From: CAYXZP01 sp964469485
GTDB taxonomy: Bacteria > Desulfobacterota > Binatia > UBA1149 > CAYXZP01
Assembly (NCBI GenBank): GCA_964469485.1
Contig: CAYXZP010000078.1
Span: 1-10,027, forward strand
Reading direction: 5' to 3'
DNA: 10,027 bases
Part shown: piece after piece, positions 1 through 6,281 of the stretch
Numbering within the stretch: position 1 is the stretch's first letter
How the letters are laid out: the number at the start of each line of letters is the position of its first letter
Program-made: the position numbers and the translations under genes
Notes under the pieces: generated by a model
Told to the model about the DNA's origin: nothing
The model's input: the letters and a program-made list of their open reading frames with translations, nothing else
The model's database searches: none

Positions 1-2
1 AC

Positions 3-995
3 GAGTTGCTCGAGCGCATAGACAGGCAGTCCGCCCCGCTCGTTGCGCTGCCGGCCCCGCCGCTCATGCACGGCGCCGCACAATGGAGTTCGATGCACAC
101 CTTCAACAACGGCGGCACGGTCGTCATGCAGAACAACACACGGCGTCTCGAGGCCGCCGACATATGGCGAACGGTGGAGGCGGAGAAGGCCCAGCGCCTT
201 CTTATTATCGGGGACGCTTTTGCCCGTCCCCTCGTCGATGAGCTAGGGCGGGCCGACTACGACCTGTCCTCCCTTCGCATGATAGTGAGCGGCGGTGTGG
301 CGCTGTCGGTCGGGCTCAAGGTCGCACTGATGGAAAAGATAGACGGCCTGCGTATCCTCGACACCATCGGCTCCTCGGAAAGCGGAAATCAGGGCAACCT
401 CATAAGCGACCGCTCGGGACGCGCCGAGACCGGTGTGTTCGTTCCGGCAGCCGGCAACGTCGTTCTCGATGAAACGATGGAACGGGTCCTCGAAGCCGGC
501 GACCCGACCGCCGGCTGGTTCGCGCGCAGCGGCCGGATCCCGCTCGGCTATCTCGGCGATGAGACGAAGACCCGAGCGACCTTTCCCGAGGTCGCCGGCA
601 CTCGTTATTCGGTTCCGGGAGACCGCGCGCGCCTGCTGGCCGACGGCCGCATTGAACTTCTCGGCCGGGAATCGGTGACCGTGAACTCCGGCGGAGAGAA
701 GATATTCGTCGAGGAGGTCGAGCAGGCGCTAAAGGCCCACCCGGCCGTTTATGACGCCGTGGTCACCGGCCGTCCGAGCGAACGATGGGGCGAGGAGCTT
801 GTCGCCGTGGTGCAATTGACCGAGGGGGACCGGGCCGACGGCGAGTTGTTGCGCCAGGCATGCGCCGGTAGTTTGGCGCCCTTCAAGTTGCCCAAGGCTT
901 TCGTGTTCACCGAGACCATTCAACGCAGCCCGGCCGGCAAGGCCGACTATGCCTGGGCCCGCAAGATAGCCAGGTCGGCCGAGAGGGCCGAGTGA
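3..995 (+). CDS. Acyl-CoA synthetase (AMP-forming), 5' end outside window
   Basis: Activates a carboxylic acid to its CoA thioester through an acyl-adenylate. The reading frame is open from the left edge, so the N-terminal part with the P-loop-like AMP-binding motif lies outside; about 330 residues are visible. Seen: PPLMHGAAQW near the start, an aromatic/acyl-pocket stretch around IIGDAFARPL, the adenylate-binding loop as TIGSSESG, the hinge-type motif GRESVTVNSGGEKIF, and the C-terminal catalytic lysine region RSPAGKADY. The arrangement resembles the FadD3/FadD17/FadD19 group that activates steroid side-chain or ring acids, but the substrate cannot be read from this fragment. The stop overlaps the next gene by 4 bases (GTGA), so the two are probably co-transcribed and translationally coupled. 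The family assignment is firm; the steroid substrate is inference from the downstream ChsH/Ltp2 cluster. Confidence 0.9.
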   Translation, partial: ELLERIDRQSAPLVALPAPPLMHGAAQWSSMHTFNNGGTVVMQNNTRRLEAADIWRTVEAEKAQRLLIIGDAFARPLVDELGRADYDLSSLRMIVSGGVALSVGLKVALMEKIDGLRILDTIGSSESGNQGNLISDRSGRAETGVFVPAAGNVVLDETMERVLEAGDPTAGWFARSGRIPLGYLGDETKTRATFPEVAGTRYSVPGDRARLLADGRIELLGRESVTVNSGGEKIFVEEVEQALKAHPAVYDAVVTGRPSERWGEELVAVVQLTEGDRADGELLRQACAGSLAPFKLPKAFVFTETIQRSPAGKADYAWARKIARSAERAE

Positions 996-2074
996 AGAGT
1001 CGCGCCATCGTACAGACCGGCCCGCGCGCGCTAGAGATGCGCGAGTTCTCCGTGCCGGAGATCGACGACGACAGCGCGCTCTTGGAGATAGAGGCCTGCG
1101 GTATCTGCGGAAGCGATGCCGAGCAGTACGAAGGTACTCTGCCCGTGCAAATACCGGTGATCCCGGGCCACGAACCGCTCGGACGCATCGCCCGCATCGG
1201 CGACGGCGCCGCGCGGCGCTGGGGAGTCGACGTCGGCGACCGTGTGGCCGTCGAATCGCTGCGACCCTGTGGCGCCTGCGACAATTGCAAGCGCGGCTGG
1301 CCGCAGATCTGCCGCGGGCACGGCGGGGCTTTCGGCCACGGCTACACGCCCTTGGACAAGGAACCCTCCCTGTGGGGTGCCTACGCCGACCTGATGTATC
1401 TCGACGGCTGTTCGGTCGTGCACCGCATGGACCCGGATATACCCGCCTCCCTGGCCGTGCTGTTCAACCCGCTAGGGGCCGGCTTTCGCTGGGCCGTCGA
1501 GCTTCCTGGGACGGGTCCGGGCGATACCGTCCTCATCCTCGGCCCGGGCCAGAGGGGCCTGGCCAGCGTGGTCGCGGCCAAGCGTGCCGGGGCGGCTCGC
1601 ATCATCGTCAGCGGCCTCGAACGCGACCGGGCCAAGCTCGAGCTGGCCGAGCGGTTTGGCGCCGACCTCACGGTCGATGTCGACAACGAGGACCTGCGCG
1701 AGGCCGTGAGCGAGGCCACAGACGGCCGCGGTGCGGACGTCATTGTGGAGGTCAGCTCCAACGCCACCGAGCCGATCGCCGAGGCTCTGCATCTGGCCGC
1801 CGACGGGGCGCGCGTCGTGCTGGCCGGGGTGAAGGGATTCAAAGATGTGCCTGGCTTCATCAGCGACCTTATCGTCGTCAAGGAGATCCGCATCATCGGA
1901 GCCTTCGGGGTGACGAACAGCTCCTACTCGCGCGCGATAGAGCTGATCGAGTCCGGCCTCGGGGCGCTGGCAGAGATGCACACCCACGATTTTGCACTCG
2001 AAGACGCCGAGGCCGCGATCGTGGCGCTCCGCGACGGCAGAAGCATACACAGCTGCCTGCTCCCCAAAGGCTGA
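992..2074 (+). CDS. Zinc-dependent medium-chain alcohol dehydrogenase (MDR family)
   Basis: NAD(P)-dependent oxidoreductase of 360 residues, normal length for the family. Seen in order: catalytic zinc Cys39 in CGICGSD, His60-Glu61 in PGHEPLG, four structural-zinc cysteines at 93, 96, 99 and 107, and the Rossmann nucleotide loop GPGQRG at 184-189. The C-terminal half continues with a normal cofactor domain (GRGADVIVEVSS). The position that often supplies a Glu or Cys third metal ligand reads NPLG, so the metal site may differ from sorbitol or threonine dehydrogenases. The GTG start overlaps the acyl-CoA synthetase stop by 4 bases, which fixes the start by coupling. Likely oxidises a hydroxyl on a CoA-bound or free intermediate of the same pathway; the substrate is unknown. 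Confidence 0.93.
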   Translation: MKSRAIVQTGPRALEMREFSVPEIDDDSALLEIEACGICGSDAEQYEGTLPVQIPVIPGHEPLGRIARIGDGAARRWGVDVGDRVAVESLRPCGACDNCKRGWPQICRGHGGAFGHGYTPLDKEPSLWGAYADLMYLDGCSVVHRMDPDIPASLAVLFNPLGAGFRWAVELPGTGPGDTVLILGPGQRGLASVVAAKRAGAARIIVSGLERDRAKLELAERFGADLTVDVDNEDLREAVSEATDGRGADVIVEVSSNATEPIAEALHLAADGARVVLAGVKGFKDVPGFISDLIVVKEIRIIGAFGVTNSSYSRAIELIESGLGALAEMHTHDFALEDAEAAIVALRDGRSIHSCLLPKG

Positions 2075-2078
2075 CCCC

Positions 2079-2690
2079 GTGTTGGTCCGTCTGTGGCTCG
2101 CCGTCCGTGACGCTCTGCAGGGATGGTCGCTGGTGGGCTGGGCGGCCTTGGCCGTAGCGCTGATGGCCAGCACCATCGTCTCGACCGTGGCCGAGTACGA
2201 TCAGTCCCTGCCCATGGCCACGCGCGCGACCGCGCGCACCTCGCTCGCGCTCTTTCTGGCCGCCTTCATGTCTTCCACTCTCTACGGGCTGCTGCCCGGA
2301 AGGCGAGGGCGCTGGTTGCTCAACAACCGCCGTTATCTGGGCGTTTCCTTTGCGGCTTCTCACGCGATGCACGGTGTTCTTGTGGTGGCCACAACCTACT
2401 GGCTCGAACTAGAGCACGGCATGTTAACCCTGGTCGGCGGCGGCAGCGGCTACATCTTCATAGCCGCCATGACAGCGACCTCCTTCGACAAATCGGCAGC
2501 CTGGCTAGGGCCGAGGCGCTGGAAACTGCTCCACAGCAGCGGAGCCTACTTCCTGTGGTGGATCTTCGCCTTTACCTACTGGTACGGGGCAGGCGAACAC
2601 CTTCTTCACGCCTTCCTGTTCGCGCTGCTCGTGGCCTGCTTGCTGCTCAAGCTCGCATGCAAACTTGCCGCCGCCCGCAGCCGCCGTTAG
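2079..2690 (+). CDS. Ferric-reductase-like transmembrane (MsrQ-type) haem membrane protein
   Basis: Inner-membrane protein of about 203 residues with six likely membrane helices. Seen: helix 1 around GWAALAVALMASTIV, helix 2 around LALFLAAFMSSTLYGLL, helix 3 around SHAMHGVLVVATTYW, helix 4 around YIFIAAMTATSF, helix 5 around WKLLHSSGAYFLWWIFAF, helix 6 around HAFLFALLVACLLLKL. The His of helix 3 and the W-x-x-L-H pattern of helix 5 are the haem-ligand positions of the ferric reductase/MsrQ transmembrane family, which passes electrons across the membrane. No FAD/NAD domain is present, as in MsrQ. The GTG at 2079 was chosen because AAAGG lies 8 bases upstream and it starts 4 bases after the previous stop; a start 29 codons earlier would overlap the dehydrogenase. 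TTG at 2082 is an alternative. It precedes the Sec-containing gene, so a redox partnership is possible but unproven. Confidence 0.8.
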   Translation: MLVRLWLAVRDALQGWSLVGWAALAVALMASTIVSTVAEYDQSLPMATRATARTSLALFLAAFMSSTLYGLLPGRRGRWLLNNRRYLGVSFAASHAMHGVLVVATTYWLELEHGMLTLVGGGSGYIFIAAMTATSFDKSAAWLGPRRWKLLHSSGAYFLWWIFAFTYWYGAGEHLLHAFLFALLVACLLLKLACKLAAARSRR

Positions 2691-2703
2691 CCTTGCTTCG
2701 CTG

Positions 2704-3270
2704 ATGGCCAGGATCGAAGGAGTAACAGAAGGAGGCTCGCTGCTGGCGCGCTTGGCCTTCTGGGTGAGTCGCCGCAAGCTCGGACGCGTCGTAAAGCCCG
2801 TTCGTGTACACGCGCTCCACACCCGCCTGCTGCAGGGTTTCGGCGCGATGGAGCAGGCCCAGGGCAAGGCGGCAAGCGTACCGGCAACAACCAAGCTTCT
2901 GGCCGAGGTTCTGGTGGCCATGCGCGTGGGCTGCCCCTTTTGAATCGACATCGGCTCTGCCGTCGGCAGGGAGGCCGGTCTCGAGGAGGCCAAGCTCGAG
3001 GGACTGGCCGACTATGAGAGGGCGGGGGTCTATAGCGACGAAGAGTTGGCCGTTTTGCGCTACGCCGACGCTATGACCGCAAGCCCGGTGACGGTCTCGG
3101 ACGAGATCTTCGAAGCGTTGCGCCGTTTCTACGACGACAGGCAGCTGGTCGAGCTAAGCTCCGCGCTTGCGTGGGAAAATTACCGGGCCCGATTCGATCA
3201 CGCTCTCGCCATCGAGGCCGAGGGCTTCTCCGAAGGGGCCTTCTGCCCGTTACCGGCTCCGCGCGGTTGA
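2704..3270 (+). CDS. Carboxymuconolactone decarboxylase/AhpD-family selenoprotein (Sec at TGA 2941-2943)
   Basis: One continuous family-like protein of 188 residues if TGA at 2941-2943 is read as selenocysteine (residue 80). Before it: LLARLAFWVSRRKLGRVV, TKLLAEVLVAMRVGCPF; after it: IDIGSAVGREAGLEE, LAVLRYADAMTASPV, ENYRARFDHALAIEAEGF, with the usual C-terminal FSEGAFCPLP. CMD relatives have C-P-x-C-I/L-D-I-G-S-A here, so C77-P-F-U80 puts Sec at the second, peroxidatic cysteine of the CxxC motif. A hairpin at 2955-2971 resembles a bacterial SECIS. The true stop is also TGA. ATG 2704 begins 14 bases after the previous stop and gives the family-typical N-terminus MARI; no clear Shine-Dalgarno is visible, so coupling is likely. 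AhpD-like and CMD-domain Sec proteins have been reported, from memory, in marine metagenomes. Predicted role: thiol peroxidase or disulfide reductase. Alternative: a pseudogene with one nonsense change (TGC to TGA), less likely because the rest is intact. Confidence 0.8.
2955..2971 (+). promoter_or_regulatory. SECIS-like hairpin downstream of in-frame TGA
   Basis: Seen: C2955 to C2961 pairs with G2965 to G2971 (CTCTGCC with GGCAGGG, seven pairs including one T-G), leaving a three-base apical loop GTC at 2962-2964. The loop starts 18 bases after the TGA. From memory, bacterial SECIS elements place the apical loop about 16-37 bases after UGA and have at least one G among the first two loop bases; E. 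coli fdhF depends on a G-U pair of loop bases. All of these fit. The region is GC-rich coding DNA, so a chance hairpin cannot be excluded without folding and comparison. Confidence 0.6.
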
Positions 3271-3282
3271 GCTCAAGCCGGT
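3252..3282. terminator. Inverted repeat across two converging stop codons
   Basis: Arms ACCGGCT (3252-3258) and AGCCGGT (3276-3282) are perfect complements around a 17-base centre, which contains the palindromes CCGCGCGG and TTGAGCTCAA. The second palindrome holds both stop codons, TGA of the selenoprotein gene and TCA (TGA on the minus strand) of the GNAT gene. No T-run follows on either strand, so a classical intrinsic terminator is not shown; a bidirectional weak terminator or transcript-end stabiliser is possible. Confidence 0.3.
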
Positions 3283-3923
3283 CGGTCAAGCCAGACGTCG
3301 ATACGGTCGGGCGCGGTGCGCAACGTGTTCCAACCCAGCCGCTTGTAGAGGATCAGACTGCCTATGTTGTCGGGCCGCACTGTGGCGCCGACGCGGCCGG
3401 CCCCGATCATGAACATCCGATCGAGGAAGAAATCGACGAGCCTCTCGGCGTTGCGCCCGCCGCGCCAGGCCTCGTGTGTGGCCACGTCAAGCAGCCGGGC
3501 CTCAGGCAGGTCGGTGGTGGGCACGCCCGAACGCTCGAGTGTGTCGTCCATCTTCGGTTTCAAGATGCGCGCAACAAAGTTCAAGCGGTCCCTCACGCCC
3601 CGGCGCACGGTCTTGGACAGGAACAGGCCGCGGATGAGCCCGAGGGCGAAGCGGTCGAGGTTGCGTCTCATGAGCCTGGTGTGAAAGGCCGGGTTGAGGG
3701 TTCCGACCACGAGACCGACCACATCGCCACGCTGCTCGTCGACCAGGACCGCCGCGACCGTACGCGGGTCCTCCACGGCCGCGGCGTAGAAGTGGTAGAG
3801 AACGTTATTGCCGAGGCCTGTAAGGAAGTAGTCGGGAAAACAGTTGCGGTGCAGTTCGACGACGGCGGGCAGGTCCTCGCCCGACATCTCGCGGGGCGCG
3901 CAACGAGCAGACTCCTCAGCCAT
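3273..3923 (-). CDS. GNAT-family N-acyltransferase
   Basis: Transfers an acyl group from CoA (or possibly an acyl carrier protein) to an amine; substrate unknown. 216 residues. Seen: an N-terminal strand-helix segment with FPDYFLTGLGNNVLYHFY, a long insertion rich in Arg/Leu (residues about 80-120), then the GNAT core with ARLLDVATHEAWRGGRNAERLV and the C-terminal signature VRPDNIGSLILYKRLGW, close to the usual V-x-x-x-N-x-x-A-x-x-x-Y-x-x-x-G-F. The pyrophosphate-binding loop W-R-G-G-R-N-A departs from R/Q-x-x-G-x-G/A by one Arg. The gene begins 9 bases after the acyl carrier protein stop, so both are one transcript. Enzymes such as FeeM-type N-acyl amino acid synthases take acyl groups from ACP, so an ACP-linked role is conceivable. 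It converges on the plus-strand selenoprotein gene with 2 bases between them. Confidence 0.85.
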   Translation of the reverse strand: MAEESARCAPREMSGEDLPAVVELHRNCFPDYFLTGLGNNVLYHFYAAAVEDPRTVAAVLVDEQRGDVVGLVVGTLNPAFHTRLMRRNLDRFALGLIRGLFLSKTVRRGVRDRLNFVARILKPKMDDTLERSGVPTTDLPEARLLDVATHEAWRGGRNAERLVDFFLDRMFMIGAGRVGATVRPDNIGSLILYKRLGWNTLRTAPDRIDVWLDRPA

Positions 3924-3932
3924 CGCGCCCGT

Positions 3933-4181
3933 TCACTTGGCGGCGAGATAGCGCGCCAGGGTCTCGCAAGCCTCGGGGTAGCTGATCATCGAGGCCGCGT
4001 CGTCGATGTCGAAGGTTATGTCGAACTCCTGCTCGAGCGCCATGAGCAGGTTGACGTGCTGGAGGCTGTCCCATTTCTCCACGGTGTCGATGGCCGAACT
4101 CTCCCCGATCTCGGACTCATCGAGGCTGAAGAGCCCGGCCATTATCTCGCGCACACGCCCCGCGACGTCCTCAGATGACAT
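3933..4181 (-). CDS. Stand-alone acyl carrier protein
   Basis: Small acidic four-helix protein of 82 residues that carries an acyl chain on 4'-phosphopantetheine. Seen: the modification site WDSLQHVNLLMALE, with Ser as the attachment residue after Asp, followed by acidic helix 3 region FDITFDIDDAASM and terminal LARYLAAK. The motif D-S-L-Q-H-V-N is typical of specialised discrete ACPs rather than the main fatty-acid AcpP (which reads D-S-L-D-T-V-E). ATG at 4181 was chosen because GGAGG (4189-4193) sits 7 bases upstream; the ATG six codons earlier has no such site. It is followed within 9 bases by the GNAT gene, which may use its acyl cargo, and preceded by the HAD phosphatase. No cognate acyl-ACP ligase or ketosynthase is in the window. 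Confidence 0.92.
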   Translation of the reverse strand: MSSEDVAGRVREIMAGLFSLDESEIGESSAIDTVEKWDSLQHVNLLMALEQEFDITFDIDDAASMISYPEACETLARYLAAK

Positions 4182-4206
4182 GGTTTGTCCTCCAGCCACA
4201 CCGGGG

Positions 4207-4222
4207 GCGCCGGCTCCGGCGC
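4207..4222. repeat. GC hairpin between HAD phosphatase and ACP genes
   Basis: GCGCCGG (4207-4213) and CCGGCGC (4216-4222) are perfect complements, so the transcript could form a strong 6-7 pair hairpin with a tight loop. It sits 14 bases upstream of the ACP Shine-Dalgarno and is not followed by a T-run. It may stabilise a processed ACP-GNAT message or attenuate read-through from the HAD gene. Only the symmetry is seen; the role is a guess. Confidence 0.3.
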
Positions 4223-4262
4223 ACCGCGTGCAGGTCGCAGTCTAGCGAGATTGACGCGCACG

Positions 4263-4922
4263 TTAAACAACGTCGATAACATCGAGCAGTTCGGCGGGCC
4301 GCTCGATCAGCCGGCCGGCACCCCCCGCGCGTAGCTCGGGCGCGCCGCGGAAGCCCCAGAGCACGCCCACACCGAACATGCCGGCCTCACGGGCCGTGAC
4401 CATGTCGTTGCCGGAGTCGCCAACCAGCACCGTGTCCGCCGGCGCCACCCCCAGCAGTCCGGCCTGTTCCAGCGCTGCCGTCGGGTCCGGTTTGCGGGCA
4501 ACATCGGGGCGGGCGCCGCGGACATCGACGAAAGGCACCGTGCCCAAGCAGCGCTCTATTATCTTGCGGGTGAGCTTGTCGGGCTTGTTAGAAAGGACCG
4601 TGAGCGGCAGGGCGCGGCGGCCGAGCGCTTCGAGCAGTTCCGGAATGCCCTCATAGGGCGCTGTTCGCAGCGTCGCCCGCGCGCCGTAGACGAGCCGGAA
4701 TTCCTCGATGAGCGCGCCGGCGCCGGATGCGTCGCGCCCGCCGGCGGCCAGAGAGCGCGCGACAAGGTTCTCGATGCCGTCGCCCACGAAGGCGCGGTAT
4801 TCGTCGATATCGTGTGCGGCGAGCCCGTGACGGCAAAGCACCTCGTTCATGGACTCACCGATGTCGGCAAGCGTGTCGAGCAGGGTTCCGTCGAGGTCGA
4901 AGATGACCGCGGCGACCGTCAT
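4263..4922 (-). CDS. HAD-superfamily hydrolase, phosphoglycolate phosphatase-like
   Basis: Mg-dependent phosphatase of 219 residues, normal for the Gph/PGMB-like subgroup with a helical cap. Seen: motif I FDLDGTLLDT (nucleophile Asp9 and acid/base Asp11), cap region about residues 20-85, motif II VLSNK, motif III lysine in ARKPDPT, and motif IV GDSGNDM. All four catalytic motifs are intact. The best guess is dephosphorylation of 2-phosphoglycolate or another small phosphoester; the substrate cannot be read from sequence. It starts 25 bases after the DUF1329 stop and is followed by 81 bases before the ACP start. Operon membership is plausible but a housekeeping role is equally possible. Confidence 0.9.
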   Translation of the reverse strand: MTVAAVIFDLDGTLLDTLADIGESMNEVLCRHGLAAHDIDEYRAFVGDGIENLVARSLAAGGRDASGAGALIEEFRLVYGARATLRTAPYEGIPELLEALGRRALPLTVLSNKPDKLTRKIIERCLGTVPFVDVRGARPDVARKPDPTAALEQAGLLGVAPADTVLVGDSGNDMVTAREAGMFGVGVLWGFRGAPELRAGGAGRLIERPAELLDVIDVV

Positions 4923-4947
4923 GAAGCTGTGCGCGCGGGCCGGGCCG

Positions 4948-6222
4948 TTAGCGTCCGGCCGCGATGATGTTGCTCAGCGCGAAGTACTCCTCCGTCGTGC
5001 CTTCCTGGTCGCCGAGGTTGACGTACCAACCCTGCTCGCCAGGGAACCTCGCGCTCGGAAGCGCGCAGAAGGTCACGTGCTCGAGCTGGGTGTCAACCAT
5101 CGTGATGGAGGGATTGAAGCGGCGTTCGTAGGGCGCCATGTACTGTGCTCCCTCAATGGGCGAACGCGAAAGCTTGAACTCGTTGAGCCACATCTTCCAT
5201 AACTGGCCGGCCTGGTCGTACATGTCGCTGTAAGAGATCAGCAGGGACTCCTTGTCGAGGTATATGACCCGCTTGGAGTAGGCATACTGTGGAAGTTTTG
5301 GGGTTCCCTCTATCACCCATGCCCGCCGGGGCTCCCATAGGTCGGCGTGTATGAAGTCACCGGACGGCTCGCCCCAGACAACCGGCAGTTTCTCGGCGTG
5401 GAAGGAGCCGAGGATGGTCTTCTGGCCGACCAGCCGCCAAGAGAACCAACCCGGCTTGCCCGCGTAGCCGGCGTAGCTGTCCATGTCGGTGTCCTGGCCG
5501 AACAGCGCATCGGAACGCTGCGCCGAGGAAAGCCGGCGCACGCGCCTCAGGATCGGCAGATAGAGCCAGGTGTCGTCATGGCGCGGGGGGTCGAGGTAGC
5601 GGTTCAGCGTGAAGCCCACGCCCTTCAAATCGAAGGGCTCGATGAGCGGGTAGAGCGCTTCCTTGTAGCGAACCTTGTCCTTGTTGGGCATATCCGGCTT
5701 GGGCTCGACCTCGGTGCGGCCGACAAAGAAGAGGCGGCGGATATGGTCGATCAGAAAGTGCTTCTCGACGCGCACCGCGGACCCATCACGCCCCACGGCT
5801 CCGGTGTCGCAGTCGAAGTTCCTCAGATCGAGGTCGTCGAGCGCCACGGCGGTCTCGAAGTTGAAGATCAGCTTGGTGCCGGCCCACTCGTCGCTGGGGT
5901 CCACGTTCGGGAAGGGGAGTCCGGCGATGTGGTCTATCAGGTAGTTGCCGTCTTCGGACAGCTTGACCTGGGCCGAGTATTTCTCGGTGGCCTCACGCAG
6001 GGGAGGCGGGATCGGAGACGATTTGTGTTCGCCGACGCGGACCTTTACGCCGCGGTCCACACACCAGACCATGGCGGGGCTGAAGTACTCCCGGTATTCG
6101 TGGATGTTCGAGGTGTCGATTACCAAGCCGGGCTTGAGGATATCCCGCTTGAGGTCATCGGCCTGCGCGACGGGCGCCAGCAGCAGCCAGGCGACCAGGA
6201 TCGGTATCGTCTTTTTTCTCAT
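4948..6222 (-). CDS. DUF1329 exported protein (LolA-like fold family)
   Basis: Exported protein of 424 residues with a signal peptide: MRKK, hydrophobic IPILVAWLLLAP, and likely cleavage after AQA at residue 21. The mature part matches the DUF1329 family: WAGTKLIFNFE-type central region, LNRYLDPPRHDDTWLYLP with a following RRVRRLSSAQRSD, SYAGYAGK, and late WKMWLNEF. The RRVRRLS segment is a family hallmark. DUF1329 proteins are related to the LolA/outer-membrane lipoprotein-sorting fold and are often encoded next to RND/MMPL exporters and hydrophobic-compound catabolic genes; a role in moving lipophilic material across the periplasm is inferred, not proven. The ATG is preceded by GGAGG only 3 bases upstream, an unusually short spacing. 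No exporter gene is in the window. Confidence 0.9.
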   Translation of the reverse strand: MRKKTIPILVAWLLLAPVAQADDLKRDILKPGLVIDTSNIHEYREYFSPAMVWCVDRGVKVRVGEHKSSPIPPPLREATEKYSAQVKLSEDGNYLIDHIAGLPFPNVDPSDEWAGTKLIFNFETAVALDDLDLRNFDCDTGAVGRDGSAVRVEKHFLIDHIRRLFFVGRTEVEPKPDMPNKDKVRYKEALYPLIEPFDLKGVGFTLNRYLDPPRHDDTWLYLPILRRVRRLSSAQRSDALFGQDTDMDSYAGYAGKPGWFSWRLVGQKTILGSFHAEKLPVVWGEPSGDFIHADLWEPRRAWVIEGTPKLPQYAYSKRVIYLDKESLLISYSDMYDQAGQLWKMWLNEFKLSRSPIEGAQYMAPYERRFNPSITMVDTQLEHVTFCALPSARFPGEQGWYVNLGDQEGTTEEYFALSNIIAAGR

Positions 6223-6268
6223 GAACCTCCGAGGCTAGCCCAATCAGACCCTAAAACACAACCGAGGC

Positions 6269-6281
6269 AGGGCCGCGCCCT
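6269..6281 (-). terminator. Short hairpin at the amidohydrolase stop
   Basis: Complementary arms AGGGC and GCCCT around CGC overlap the stop codon of the minus-strand amidohydrolase gene, and a T-rich but imperfect tract (minus strand TTGTGTTTTAG) follows after several bases. The rest of the 57-base gap before DUF1329 holds only the DUF1329 ribosome-binding site. It could be a weak terminator or attenuator; the stem is short and confidence is low. Confidence 0.22.

Noticed and set aside
1992..2078. Upstream extension of the ferric-reductase-like gene
   Set aside because: It would overlap the dehydrogenase by 83 bases and adds an Arg-rich tail unlike a membrane-protein start; GTG 2079 has a good ribosome-binding site.
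2665..2943. Short separate gene ending at TGA 2941, and a second gene from 3046
   Set aside because: Both are in the same frame and together give one complete CMD-family protein; the stop between them is best read as Sec, so two genes are not needed.
3171..4178. Plus-strand open frame of 335 codons across the GNAT and ACP genes
   Set aside because: It lies antisense to the GNAT and ACP genes, whose motifs and ribosome-binding site are clear; its translation resembles no family I know.
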